Source: Hirsutella rhossiliensis
Lineage: Eukaryota; Ascomycota; Sordariomycetes; Hypocreales; Ophiocordycipitaceae
DNA length: 64,000 bases
Assembly (NCBI RefSeq): GCF_020360975.1
Contig: NW_025408676.1
Span: 1,054,001-1,118,000, forward strand
Reading direction: 5' to 3'
Under the pieces are notes generated by a model, which was not told where the DNA came from, searched no databases, and saw nothing but the letters and a program-made list of their open reading frames with translations. Positions within the stretch are counted from its first letter, which is position 1; every line of letters begins with the position of its first letter. Made by a program: the position numbers and the translations under genes. Below, one piece after another: positions 30,596 through 42,030 of the stretch.

Positions 30596-31161
30596 TTTGC
30601 ATGGGACGCAACGGCGTTGTGGTAGATCATCTACGGCATGGATAAACGGGGCGTCCAGGGGCGTCATTTATTGGACTTGTACATCTGGGCACCTGTACTG
30701 GTCACGAACCGGAGTCTGAGGATTTTGAAGAAACACGAGCGTGCTACCGTCTGCGAGATGAAGCGGTAAAGTTGACGGCCGGAGCCTAAATGACATGGGC
30801 ATTGGCTGGACGTCGGCCGCGCTATGAATACATCACGTCTTACGTGTATATACATGCCTGTCTCGGGCCTGATGCCTCTTCGCGTTTGGGGTGAAGCGTG
30901 GACGCTCCACTGACTGACGCTGGCAATGACCAAGGGGTGCGGCGTCGCTCGAGGGCGAAGAACGAATCTGAGCCACCGAGAGCCATCGCTCGTGCCGTGT
31001 CGCCCCTCCAGGTAACCGCCCAAACAGCTCCGCCGGAAGCTGCCTGCCTCTGCGCCTGGCCTTGCCCGCCGATGCGAGTCCGAGACGCCGACAGCGGCTC
31101 AAATGCCGAAACTCGTGGACGCGTGAAAGTCTTGAGTGGGACCGCGGCCTCATCGTCCCTG
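30596..31161. other. intergenic between convergent CHM7 and RAD18
   Basis: Both genes end here. Several overlapping ORFs on both strands have no recognisable features, and I read the stretch as 3' untranslated sequence. Confidence 0.4.
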
Positions 31162-32691
31162 CTAGCCCGCAGCATCCTGGGCTCCGGGTCTTGCATCGTC
31201 AGGGTACGGGGAGGGCATCGTGCCAGCAAGAACTGTAGGCATCGTTTTCGTGGCGCCGCCCAAGGCTGCTGCCCGCGTCATGTCCGGGCGCGGCAGCGGC
31301 TGCGTCGTCTCACCCGGTCGGCCATCATTCCGCATGCTAGTGTCGTCCTTCGGCGGTGACGATGGACTGGCATCTCTCGAGTCTGCAATAATCGCGCTCG
31401 TATCCGGCTGCCCATCGAGGGCCGGTCTTTCGTCCGTATTCTCTGCCCTTGTTTTCGCGTCCGTTTTGCTCTTCCTCGCGCTGGCAATCAAGTCTTTGAA
31501 AGAAGTATCGTGCTTGACGGCCCAGGCAGCACTGTCAAAGTCTTTATCCTTGATGGCGGCGGCCGTTTGAAAAGTCCTTCCCGTCGTCGGTGCCCGTCCA
31601 CCCTGCGTCCGTTCCCAGACCTCGAGATCATGTAGCAGGTCGGAACGCTTCTTTGGTTGTGCGGCATCGCAGTTGGCGTTCCACAGGGTCAGCCACTCCT
31701 TGTGGCGCCGTTCCAGCAATAACCGAGGTCCTTGACCAGACAATCCAAGTTCCGTCATCTTCTTGCGCAGGGCCTGCTCCTTGAGCATGGAGTAGTTCAG
31801 CGCGGGCAGGCGCTCGTGCGATCGAAGTTGACGCTGTTGAGCTTGATACGAGGAAGACACCGGGCTGTCGATGCTTCTGCCCCCTCGCTGAGCCGAAGGA
31901 CCGGGGCAGGTTTCGAGATGCTGGAATACCTGCCAAGCCTTCATTCTTCTCTGGCAAACCGGGCACGGGACGGTACCGTCGGCTGTTGTCGCGCATTAGC
32001 ATGGGCTTGCCAGTCGCAAGGAAGAGCGGGGAAACTTGCGGTCGTCGGGAACATATTCCTCATCTTCTGGACTCTCCATGGCCTCTTCATGCGCCTCGGC
32101 AGCTGAAGATGTAATGGCAGCCCCGGCGCGCGTCTTGCTAAGTCGTGCCGAGGTTCGTAGCCGCTTGGGATTGGTTTCAGGGGGCTCGCAAACTTCGGCT
32201 TTTCTCTTTCCAGAGGGGCTCGCAGAACGCGCATCCCTCGCCAGAGCCAATGCATGTGGCCGCGCCCTAGAGAATGCTTGCACCGCCTCCTCCACCGACC
32301 AGTTGCTTCGCAGCTTCAGCTCCTGCTCTGGCGCCCGGCATAGCGGACATTTGCCATCATTGGACAGCGCTCTCCGGATGCACAGAGAGCAAAAGGTATG
32401 CGAACACGACGTGATCATGGGAGTCTTGTAGAAGTCTTTACAGACCTGGCAACGCAGGGCCGCCTCGACGACCGCAAGTCCAGGCAAAGGCGTCGCCAGC
32501 CAATCTGTCGAGTCTGGGACTTCGTCGACGGGCATTTGGAGTTGAGGAGCGGTCTGGAGAGGAAGTGGCTCGAGGTCGACGGGCGCATTGAGGCAGTCGT
32601 CGATGGTTTCGTCGGGGGCAAAGCGTCGTTGGGGTTGCGCGTGCGGCCGCGTCTGGGGATCGCAGATGGAACTGCGCCGCTCAGCCAACAC
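31162..32691 (-). CDS. RAD18: E3 ubiquitin ligase Rad18 (post-replication repair)
   Basis: Rad18 with Rad6 mono-ubiquitinates PCNA at stalled forks. The exons are 32691-32040 and 31982-31162, giving 490 residues. The domains in order are a RING finger ([29 protein letters not shown]...CPLC, about 80-120), a UBZ4 zinc finger ([20 protein letters not shown]), and a SAP DNA-binding segment ([20 protein letters not shown]). These are followed by a basic tail. The intron (31983-32039, 57 nt) uses a GC donor (GCAAGT) and a CAG acceptor with a GCTAATG branch site. Only this choice keeps the frame between VPDD and DGTVPCPVC. It is divergent from POL32, 400 bases apart. Confidence 0.94.
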
Positions 32692-32750
32692 TCGACGGCC
32701 ACGGCTTTGTTTCCGTGACTCGACTGGGGAACTCTAGATCGGTCGCGAGG

Positions 32751-32756
32751 ACGCGT
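32751..32756. promoter_or_regulatory. ACGCGT (MCB-like) hexamer, RAD18-POL32 promoter
   Basis: It matches the MluI cell-cycle box bound by MBF, 60 bases upstream of the RAD18 start. This is inferred from the motif only. Confidence 0.45.
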
Positions 32757-32922
32757 AGAGTTCGGCAGCGATTAGGCAACAGGGGTTCTTGCCAAGAGAA
32801 ATTGCTACGTGCATATTCTGCCTATTACAATTGGTTGCCGCTCTTATGTACATAAGAGAGTGATTATTTGCTTATAACGGGATATCATCACCATGCTGCA
32901 CGTGATCTCGCGTCGGCCGCGG

Positions 32923-32928
32923 ACGCGT
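32923..32928. promoter_or_regulatory. second ACGCGT hexamer, RAD18-POL32 promoter
   Basis: This is the second copy in the same 400-base divergent region, 163 bases before the POL32 start. Confidence 0.45.
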
Positions 32929-33090
32929 TAGCCCCACCACCTAAAGCACGGCGTACCTACCTCGACTGGGTCTTGCGATCTCCGCAACGCAACCAGCTTT
33001 GCAACGGCACAACCAACTTGGATCCAACGTCAATCTGAAGAGAGTGACTGTCACTGTGTTTGCTCCACGCCATGCGCTCGCTTCACGACA

Positions 33091-34620
33091 ATGGATGAGC
33101 ACAAGAAATTCCTAGCAGACCGCCTGCTGAGTGAAGAGCGGCCGGTGAGTGGCTCAGCGAGTGTCGCAGAGTTGATGAAGCTGAATCGTGCTCAGATCAC
33201 TTACCGCCTGCTGAGCAGAGCTCTCGACGTCCACGTCAACACTGCCAAACGGTGAGCAGAGCGATCGGCTCCTTCGTCACTGCCTGCACTCTGACATCGT
33301 CCTACCAGCATGCTCTACGACTTCCACCAGTACCAAAACTCGTTGCGCGCAGAGTCAATACATGCCACGTACCTTCTCTACGGCATTAAATCAGCCAGAA
33401 GTGGGCATGAAAACGGCGACGTTGGGATGAGTAGCTCGATGCCAGAGCCCGAGCCCCGCTCCGAGTCGGTATCGACCCAGACTCTCACCCTCGTCCGCGA
33501 GGAGAACTTGGAAGGTGAGCGGTTGTATTCTTGCGGCACTACCATACACCTGTATTGACGGATGCCTCAGCCCTTCTACGCGAATATCAAGAGGTCACTT
33601 CCATCCACATATACAGCTTGGCTCCACGGGCCCAAACCGATGTCGCATTGCTTGCGGATGTCGCGAACTCGATATCTGAGACCTACAAACAAGACGGGTC
33701 TCCCCTGGCTACCAGCAAGTACGGCGTTATTCCCAATCCTTCAGTACGCCGGCGCGATCCCGCAGGCCGCCTCGCCCCCCCTACTGTCAGCGCATCCAAG
33801 CCTGTCAAGCAAGAAAAGGCCCCGGAAAAGCCAGCACCGGCCGCAAAAGCGAAGCACGAACCGGCCGAAAAGTCATCGGCGAATGCTACACCTTCGTCCA
33901 GCTCAGGCAAAGGCGCCGCCCCCTCGACGAAGCGAGGTAGTGCCGGAGGTATTATGCAGTCTTTCGCAAAGGCAGCCTCCAAACCTCCTTCCAAGCCCAA
34001 ACAGGCGACCAAGGAGGAAGCCAGCGCCGCGGCTTTATCGGACGATGGCGAGGCCGACGACTCCGACATGCCATCGTCTAAGAAGGCATCTACGGCTCCA
34101 GGTGCCACGAGGGAAAGCAGAAAGGAGCGTGAAGAAAACCTGAGACGCATGATGGACGACGACGATGGCGAAGATGTTGACGACAAGGACGACGAACCAG
34201 ATGATGAGGAGATGGATGATGCCCCTGAGCCCGAAGCCGAGCCCGAGCAGATGGAGCCTGAGACGAAGCCCAAAGAGGAGCCTGCAGAGGTCATTTCGAG
34301 CAGTGGAAATGGCCGGCGGAGAGGTAAGCGTCGCATTATGAAAAAGAAGCGTATTCTGGACGACCAGGGGTACATGGGTAAGTCCTCCCGTGTCCGACTC
34401 CAGGGCATCACCCTAGATATCAATGCCTTCTGACCCATTCACGCGCGTAGTCACTATCCAAGAGCCTGGCTGGGAATCTTTCTCAGAAGACGATACCCCT
34501 CAGCCACCAGCCAAGAAGGCAACCCCCACCTCGACTCCGTCGTCCTCCGGGGCCAAGACGAAGAAGCCTGGTGGGAAGAAGGACCAAGGGAACATCATGT
34601 CGTTCTTCTCGAAGAAATGA
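33091..34620 (+). CDS. POL32: DNA polymerase delta subunit 3 (Pol32/Cdc27)
   Basis: Pol32 is a processivity and scaffold subunit of Pol delta, also used in translesion synthesis and break-induced replication. The exons are 33091-33251, 33309-33514, 33571-34377 and 34451-34620, giving 447 residues. The N-terminal winged helix is present (FLADRLLSEERPVSGSASVAELMKLNR, LLSRALDVHVNTAKRMLYDFH). A disordered Lys/Glu/Pro-rich middle follows with acidic runs. The extreme C-terminus is QGNIMSFFSKK, a good PIP box (Q..I..FF) for PCNA binding. Together with RAD18 on the other side of the promoter, both genes act on PCNA at forks. Confidence 0.94.
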
Positions 34621-34717
34621 AAAGACGCTTAGGCGAGTGAGTGTGGCCTCGAGAATGGGCCATAGACTAGGGAAGAAGGGAAACGATCAATTCAACGTGG
34701 GCAATGCTCTGCAAGGC

Positions 34718-36217
34718 TCACTTGTTGGCATCGACATTGAAGTCTTGCCGCGAACCGGCCTGCTCCTCGTAGTACGACTTGTTGTTTTGCATGCGCTCTA
34801 GGAGATGGCCGAGTCTGCGGACGCCTTCGACAAGGTCATCTTCGGCCTCCCACGCAAAGCAGAGGCGAATGTCTCTGTCGAACCTGGCACGGCGCTCGTC
34901 CCCGTGAACCTCGAAAATATTACCCGGGGCGATGACGAGATTCGCCTCGTCGAGGGCCGCGTCGGCGACCAGTCGCGATGCCGGCAGCTGCCCCGGGCGC
35001 GACGTCAGCCAGATGAAATACCCCCCGTAGACGTCCTTGCCGCCGACGCTGGATTCTCGCACGTGGATGCCGAGCGGCGAGAGGTGGCGGTGGACGGCGT
35101 CCATCATGATGCGGTGCCTGCGCTGCAGAGACGGCCGGACCGTGTCCTCGATGTGCTTCTCGAGCCGGCCGTCCTGGACGAGGTAGCCAAGGACGCCGGC
35201 GCAGAACTGGCTCGGGGCTCCGCCGGACAGGGTGGAGGCCGTCCTGGAGAGCCCCGTGACAAAGGCCGGCGACGCCTCGACCCAGCCGGTGCGCATGCCG
35301 GGGCCGGCGATTTTGCTAAAGGAGCCGTTGCTGACGGCGTGGCCGAAGCCCATCGGGTCGTTGTCGGCTCGGCCCATGCCCAGGTCAAGGTCGCAGAGGC
35401 GCGGCAGCCTCATCTCGGGGCTCCGCTCGGGCCGGGTGTCTCCCTCGAGCGGCCACTGCAGAAAGTCGTAGACGTCGTCGCACACGACGAGGGCGTCGTG
35501 CGCCCGGGCCAGTCGCACGAGGGCCTCGCGCCGGCGCAGAGACATGGATACGCCGGTGGGGTTGGAGCATGTCGGGACGCAGTAGATGACGTGCCTGTAG
35601 AGCTTCCGTGCCGGGCCGGGCATCTTGAGGGGCTGTGACGGGCATGGGTCAGTGGAACTGGGGAGCAGAAGGAATGTCGACCTCCCCTCGGTGACCATCG
35701 ACTCGTCCCCCCCCTTGGGCAGCGGCGCACAGGCTGGCTAACTGACCTCGGGCTGCGGACACGCACCCGCACTCTCGTCCACCTCCCCGATCCCCGCGCG
35801 CAACGCCTCCACGTCGACGCCCTCGTCATCCCCCGGCACCGCCCGCAGCCTGCCCGCAAAGCCGGCATCGTCGAAGATGCCGCAGGCAAGGTGATAGCAG
35901 GGCTCGACGACCCACACAGCGCGCGTGTAGACGGGGTCCGTGAAGCTCTGCAGCACGCAGGCCAGGCTCTGGCTGGCGCCGCCCGTGACGCAGATGCGCC
36001 GGGCGTCCGGCTCGACGCCGTAGTGCCGCGCCAGCCACCGCGCCAGGCCCTCGCGCAGCGGCTCGTGGCCCGCGTCCGGCCCGTACTGGAGGAGCGGCGT
36101 GGACTCGGCCGGGTGCGCGAGCGCCCGCTGGCACGCCGCCGACAGGAGGCTGGCGGGCAGCACGCCGGGCGACGGCCAGCCGCGCATCAGGTTGATGAGT
36201 TTGGTTGGCCGCGGCAT
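34718..36217 (-). CDS. PLP-dependent class I/II aminotransferase
   Basis: This is a fold-type I aminotransferase (MocR/2-aminoadipate or aromatic aminotransferase-like) of 461 residues. The exons are 36217-35747 and 35632-34718. The motifs are LINLMRGWPSPGVLP at the N-terminus, LLQYGPDAGHEPLREGLA, TGGASQSLACVLQSF, VPTCSNPTGVSMSLRRREALVRLA, then VVCDDVYDFLQWP. The PLP lysine is in SNGSFSKIAGPGMRTGWVEA, and RLCFAWEAEDDLVEGVRRL is near the end. The start at 36217 is preferred; an ORF extension of 69 residues upstream looks like leader sequence without family support. Substrate is not determined by sequence alone. Codon use is extremely GC-rich. Confidence 0.9.
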
Positions 36218-36671
36218 CTTGGGGCAGGTCCAGCTTGATGCGTGGGTGAGAAGCGCGGGTGAGAAGCGCGGCCCTGTTCTCGCTGAAGGGAGAGGGTAAG
36301 TTAGGCTGTTGCTGTTGTCAGGGACAGACAGACGGAGGGATACTTGACCCTCATTCGCTACGTCACTGCGATGCTCGCTAAAAGCTTGTGACTGTGACAG
36401 CTGCATGTGTGGGCTGCGCGGCATATCGCATGATTCAAATCACGGCGACACAATGACCCGACTGTCTTTAATCACGGTCCAATTGCCCACTTGCTCGCAT
36501 CGTCGTCGCGTGATGCGTCCGAGCACGACTTAAAGCAGGGCCACAGCTCACCAGCCCCGGCCTGCAACATCCAGAGCCCGGGACGACCCGACTTGTCGAT
36601 AGACCTTGCCTAGGCATCAAGGTGCCAATAGTGTTACATAGATACAGCACAAGCAGCGGGCCGAACCATCA

Positions 36672-38450
36672 TCATACTTGATAAGGCGCAGTGCCCTTTT
36701 CGAAAATCAGGTGCGGTTTCCTCTTGGCCAGGTCCATGATGGTGCCAGCAAAGACACCGTTAGCCCATGCAAACCAGCTGCGCGTGTACTGCCTCACGTG
36801 GTTGACGTCGACGCTCTCGTGCACGAGGCCGAGCCTGGAAGACTTCAACACCAAGTCCAGACATTCCTGGATCTCCTCGTCGTCCTCCGACGTCTGCGCC
36901 TGAATCAGCAGACTCATTGGCCACGCGTTGCGCAGGCCTATGTGAGGCCCTGGAGAGGGGGGCAAAACAGGTCAGCTTGGTTCCTGGGTCATTCGGCGGT
37001 GGATCATCAACGAGCCGAGTCTTACCTCCAATGCCCTTGAATTCCCTGCCCGTCAGGTAGTAAGGGTTGCCCTCCTTGCTGAGTAGCATCTTCCTCGTAT
37101 TCTGATAGATGGGGTCCTTGATGTCGCAGAAGCCCATCACCGGCAGAGCGAGCAGCGAGGGGTAGTTTGCATCGTCCATCATGATGGAGGAGCCATATCC
37201 ATCGACTTCGTACGCAAAGACATCTCCGTACTTTTTGTGCTTAACCACGCCATGCTCCAGGACACCAGCACGCAGCCGCTCGCTCCACTTTCGAAGCGTG
37301 TCCGCGAGCGAGGGTTTGCCTGCCGCCTCGAGGAGCTTGGATGTGCGAGCCAGCTCCACCGACATCATTGCGTTGGCCGGGATAAAGAAGCCGAGAATGG
37401 TAGCGTCGTCGCTTGGGCGGAACGCGGACCGAACCAGACCCGTGTTGTTGTTCAGCGGATTGCCAACCCCATGCAGATTCAGCGTTTCGGTGCCCGTGTT
37501 GGTCGGCCGTTGGAAGGTGTACTCGTTTCTCTGGTATCTTCCCGTCTCTGGATCAAACGTCGGTTGAGACTGCTGCTTAAGAACCTCGACAAGAGTCTCG
37601 ACTGCCAGAACCCACCGACTGTTGACAAACTTTGTCGAAGACGTGTGCTCGTAAAAGTCGTTGGCGAGCGCCAGGAAGTGCGCCAGGGAATCCAGCTCGT
37701 ACTTGCACTCGAAGACGGCGTTCGGTTCATAGGCCGGATGGACCACGTCTTCTTGGCCGTTGGCCGAGGTTGGCAGGTCACTGATGGGCGGCGGCTGGAA
37801 GGCATTGCAGTAGGGCGACTCGATGACATACTCGGATTGCGTGTTGATGGCGCCGAGGATCAAGTCGAAGATGGCCGGGTCCCTGATGGCGAGTGTCTGG
37901 TACGGCCGCAGTTGGTTGGTCGAGTCGCGGAGCCATTCGGCAACGATATCGCCCGTGATGATGAAGGACTGCGGCCCTTCCCACGCGCCTTCGTCCTGCG
38001 CGGACCGGAAGCCGCCGAAGCGGACAAAGCCGGTGTCCTTGCCCTTTGTGTGAAACTTGATGGTCGTATCCGTCGTGGACGGGAACGCGTTTTCGAAGAG
38101 GCGGGCGAGGTCTGGATCTGCCATCTTGGACGTCACCTCCCGGATGACCCGTTCGATCTCTTCCGAGTGGAAGGTGCGGCATCGCGATTCGGGTCGTTGA
38201 AACGAGAGGGCGAGCGGCCCCGTGCTCGAAGGACTGCTAGGGGAGTGTCAGGTCGACGCGTCGGCGGCTGATGCGCAAATGATGCGCAAACCCGCGGGCC
38301 AACTTACTGAGGGTAGGACGCGTACGAGGCGTAGTCGGGACAGGCGTCGACGTAGTTGCCGAGCCGCGCTTGGGCCTGATGTTCGCTTGCGGCGGCGACG
38401 GGGCCTCTGGAGCAGAAGCCCAGCAGGCTGAGCGCAAGCACCGACAACAT
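36672..38450 (-). CDS. GH125 exo-alpha-1,6-mannosidase (Mug157-like), secreted
   Basis: The exons are 38450-38308, 38236-37026 and 36949-36672, giving 543 residues. Exon 1 (MLSVLALSLLGFCSRGPVAAA) is a signal peptide, so the protein enters the secretory pathway. GH125 enzymes remove terminal alpha-1,6-linked mannose. Family segments include FVRFGGFRSAQDEGAWEGPQSFIITGDIVAEWLRDSTNQL, LGAINTQSEYVIESPYCNAFQPP, the FFIPANAMMSVEL helix, GYGSSIMMDDANYPSLLALP, YYLTGREFKGIGGPHIG and MSLLIQAQTSEDDEEI. The C-terminal AWANGVFAGTIMDLAKRKP completes the fold, so the gene looks intact. Confidence 0.93.
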
Positions 38451-38649
38451 GGGGTTCTGCTGGGCTCGAGCGACGAGCACACGCGGTCTGCGAGTTGTTG
38501 TCGGTCAGTCGGCAGCGTCAGGGAGAGGTAGAAGCCGGCTATGTCATCGGCCAAGGGCCTCATCGTTCTAGGCCAAGTGTACGTACCTCCTGGGCCCTGC
38601 TCCCGTCTCAGGCCTGCTTCTCCCGGTCACGTCGTCGTCTGGGGAATGC

Positions 38650-38672
38650 ACGACACGGCACGGCACGGCACG
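38650..38672. repeat. short CGGCA microrepeat
   Basis: Three to four CGGCA units (CACGGCACGGCACGGCACG) lie between GH125 and ESA1. Confidence 0.55.
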
Positions 38673-38777
38673 ACCACGTACGAAGAAACACCAAAACTTC
38701 TATTCGATACATCTAAACCTAATCCACAGAGTCTGGATGCCAAATAGCCAACGCTAAACAAGAATAAGGGTATCGTG

Positions 38778-38826
38778 CAGCGACCAGCGACCAGCGACCA
38801 GCGACCAGCGACCAGCGACCAGCGAG
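38778..38826. repeat. 7-bp tandem repeat (CAGCGAC)
   Basis: Six perfect units and a seventh with one change lie in the presumed 3' flank of ESA1, about 115 bases past its stop. Confidence 0.85.
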
Positions 38827-38942
38827 CACAAGACACAAAAAAAGGCCGTCTCATCATCCCTCGACATCATCCTGCAAGCAATGGCCCGACCAGGAGTGCG
38901 CAGCTTGGCCGCCAACGCCCATCCCTACAAAGTAAAGCCTCT

Positions 38943-40518
38943 TCACCAGCCCCACGTCCGGCTCGAGGCCGTAAACACCGGCGGCTTCCACTGTATCTTT
39001 GCCGCGTCAAGGCTCCGTTTTTGCTTCTGCTTCTGCTTCTCCCTTTGCTTGATGAGCTTGTCGGGAATGACAATCTTGTGGTCGCTCTTGTGATAGACTT
39101 GCATCTTCATTGCCTGCAGCGTGTGTTCGACGTCCTGCGTCGTCATGGCCAGAGCCGTCGAAATCATCTCAATCGTCACCTTGTCCTCCCGCTCGTTGTA
39201 GCCGAGCAGCAAATCGAGAATGTTTTCCGACCAGTACTGGCGATAACTCAACAGGCCCAGATCCGAAAGCGGCTTTTCCGGTGAGCCGAGCTTGCCTTCA
39301 ATCTTGGACAGCTCGTATGAGAACTGGATCAGCAGCCTCCCGTACCCCTTCCTCTGGTACTGCGGCAGAGTCAGGATGCAAGCCACGTTGTATCCGTCCG
39401 CGCTCTCCTTTTCTTTGGAAAAGTATCCCACAATGTGGCAGCCCTTGTCGCTCCGGGTCGACATGACGTAAAAGAGAAAGGGGTCGACGTCGTAGTACAG
39501 CGTCTTGTGGTCGAGGAACATTTTGGACAGCAGACACAGGTTTCGACACCAAGTGCGTTGACGCCGGCCGTCGATTTCGAAAAAGGACACATAGTCGTCT
39601 CGGTATATTTCGTTGCCCGGCGGGTGTTGCAGCGAGCACTTTCTGCGATGCCGCGCAAAGGCCTTGGGGTCGCCGTAGTAGCTCAGGCAGAATTCGCAGA
39701 TGGAGATGACGTCCTCCTGGCTGAACATCTCCGGGTAGGGAGAAAAGTACCACGGGAACAAGTCGTTTTTGCCGAACTGGACCCTCGAGATGTTTCGTAT
39801 TCGCGAGATTTCGGCGGGGTTTTGCGTCATGGAGCCCGAGGTCCTCAACTTTTCGATTTCCTCTTCGCGACTGAAGCCGCTCTCGTCCTTTTTCCCTACT
39901 TCCTCCTTGTCGTCCGCGTCCACGTCGTCAGCGGTGGCCGGCGTAGCACTCGCCTCAACGCTGGTGAGTGCCTGCGCATCGCCCTCGGGTCCAATCGACA
40001 CCGAACTTCGCTGGTTCTGAGTCTCCACGAATTCTGCGCGGATTGAAGTAAGCCAATGTGCCTGTTGCCGCCTCCCCACAGCTGTGTCAAGTAGGCGCAC
40101 CTGTCCAAGGATGAGGAGTCGGCGCTTCAGAGAAGACTGAGTGCTCCCTCTTTCCGGGGCGCTTCTGTGCCTTTTTCGAAACTGCAGCCTTCTTCGTCTG
40201 TGTCGACGGTGCTTTTTTGGCTTTTGACTCCTTCAGCTTGTCCTTTTCTGGATTCGGCCATTCCACATCCTGGCTGAAGTCTATCCTGGCCACGGGCACC
40301 CATTCATCCAGGCGTTTGTTGAAGTTGTCAAAGTTGCAGTAGAAGTGCTTGCCACTCTTGGTCTCCTTGATGCTGAGGATCTCGGCGCGCCGCGGCTGGC
40401 CTTCCTTCTCTACCCAGGCAATGCAGCCCGTCCTCAGAGTCTCAGCCGACGCCTTGCCCTTTTCTCGCGGCGCGTCCGACCCGACAGCCGCTTCACCACC
40501 CGGCGTACCGCCTCCCAT
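38943..40518 (-). CDS. ESA1: MYST histone acetyltransferase Esa1 (NuA4 catalytic subunit)
   Basis: Esa1 acetylates histones H4, H2A and H2A.Z as the NuA4 catalytic subunit. The exons are 40518-40101 and 40033-38943, giving 502 residues. The N-terminal Tudor-knot/chromo-barrel is visible ([36 protein letters not shown]). The MYST domain starts at YFSPYPEMF, with the C2HC zinc finger [21 protein letters not shown]. The acetyl-CoA loop is [11 protein letters not shown], the catalytic Cys is in [11 protein letters not shown], and the catalytic Glu is in [11 protein letters not shown]. The C-terminus is basic with a KQKQKQK run. It is divergent from REX4 with 400 bases between starts. Confidence 0.95.
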
Positions 40519-40917
40519 GGTGCCGGAGGGAGGGTGTCGGCAAATATGCGTGGTCGACTTTTGCGAAGCTGATGCTGGGAAGCTCGATCCAGCGGGCAGA
40601 CGGGGGTTTGGCAGAAAAGAGAGGTAAGTTCTTTATCGCAAGGCGGTCAGATCGAAGCCTTATCAGAGCTCTGCTAAACGCATGACAAGGCTACTGTTTA
40701 GCTGCATGCATATCGATGAGATTCCTGCCTTTTGCGGAAGGGCTGGACCGGGATAAGTCAGCACGGAGGACATGCCGGATCAAGTCTCCACATTTCCAGT
40801 CTACCAACAAAGTATTCTGCTGCTCGATGCCCATTATCGACATCGCACCGCGGCTGCGCAAACTCCAAAAGACTACTGCCATGCAACGGGTATCCTTGGG
40901 ATGAGAAGCGGGTGAAA

Positions 40918-41895
40918 ATGGCTGAGCTTTCTTCAAACTGGAAGCTACTACAGGCCAAGTTGAAAGCACAGGGGACGTCAGATGGCCCGTCCAAGCGCAA
41001 GGCCATCAATCTGCCAACGCTTCCAGCCAAGAGACCAAAGGTTGGGGAGAAGACGACCAAGCAACCCGTTCCGAGGCAAAAGCAAGACGGCAGCGGACAC
41101 AGGGTGCGAAAAATGGGCGGCGTGCAAAGCTCCGCCGTCAGACACGAGTCCAAGAATGACCTTTCTTCTCCCTCGCTTGCTCTATGGGCTGAAGACAACG
41201 ACATCTCAGCTGAAGACTTGGCAGAAGCTTATGGCTTGGGCCTCGAAAGCAACACCATGGCTCTGGCGTCTCAAAACGACAAGGTCAATCACGGCTTTTC
41301 CACCGGCATAGACATTGGAAAGTACGTGGCCATCGACTGCGAGATGGTTGGAGTTGGCCCAGGGGCGCATGAGTCGGCGCTGGCCAGAGTCAGCCTGGTG
41401 GACTTTCACGGGCGCCAAATCTACGATTCGTTTGTGAAACCAAGGGAAAGGGTCACAGACTGGCGGACCGCCGTGAGTGGAGTCTCACAGAAGGAGATGC
41501 GGTTCGCAAGAGATTTTGAAGAGGTGCAGAAGCAAGTCTTTGACATCACCAAGGACCGAGTATTGGTGGGACATGACATAAAACACGACCTGGAAGCCTT
41601 GATGCTGAGCCATTCGCCGCGAGACATTCGAGATACCGCCAAGCATGCCAGCTTTAGGAAGTTTGGAAACGGTAGAAAGCCAGCTCTCAAGATCCTAGCT
41701 CGTCAACTCCTTGGGGTCGAAGTACAGGACGGATCGCATTCCAGCATCGAGGATGCTCGAGCCACCATGCTACTCTTCCGCAAACACAAGTCGGAATTCG
41801 ACGTCGATCATGCCAACCGATACACGCCCAAGGCTATAGCCACAAGCAGGCACACGGGGAAAAAACCGCGAAAGAAAAAGGACAAAAATCCATAG
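40918..41895 (+). CDS. REX4: RNA exonuclease 4 (Rex4, DEDDh family)
   Basis: Rex4 is a 3'-5' exoribonuclease needed for rRNA processing. It is a single exon of 325 residues. The exonuclease motifs are Exo I YVAIDCEMVGVG, Exo II VGHDIKHDLEAL and Exo III HSSIEDARATM, giving the DEDD residues. The N-terminus and C-terminus (KKPRKKKDKNP) are basic, consistent with nucleolar targeting. The chosen start MAELSSNWKLLQAKL matches the usual family beginning; an in-frame upstream ATG adds sequence without family support. Confidence 0.93.
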   Translation: MAELSSNWKLLQAKLKAQGTSDGPSKRKAINLPTLPAKRPKVGEKTTKQPVPRQKQDGSGHRVRKMGGVQSSAVRHESKNDLSSPSLALWAEDNDISAEDLAEAYGLGLESNTMALASQNDKVNHGFSTGIDIGKYVAIDCEMVGVGPGAHESALARVSLVDFHGRQIYDSFVKPRERVTDWRTAVSGVSQKEMRFARDFEEVQKQVFDITKDRVLVGHDIKHDLEALMLSHSPRDIRDTAKHASFRKFGNGRKPALKILARQLLGVEVQDGSHSSIEDARATMLLFRKHKSEFDVDHANRYTPKAIATSRHTGKKPRKKKDKNP

Positions 41896-42030
41896 CGAGA
41901 CAACCAACTTTAATCCAGACAACAATGTCTGCCGTGGGAAAAGGTCCCAAGGTCGAGCCAAGCCGACCTATATTTCCGACTGGATAGAGGCCCCTTCGCA
42001 GCGCCTTTCCGTTTGAACTGAGCTCGAAGA

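Noticed and set aside
34805..35638. 277-residue plus-strand ORF opposite the aminotransferase
   Set aside because: Antisense shadow of a very GC-rich gene with no recognisable motif.
37237..38271. 344-residue plus-strand ORF opposite GH125
   Set aside because: Antisense shadow. The GH125 protein on the other strand has clear motifs and consistent introns.
38778..38826. CRISPR-like array
   Set aside because: The units are 7 bp and directly contiguous without spacers, so it is a minisatellite in a eukaryote.
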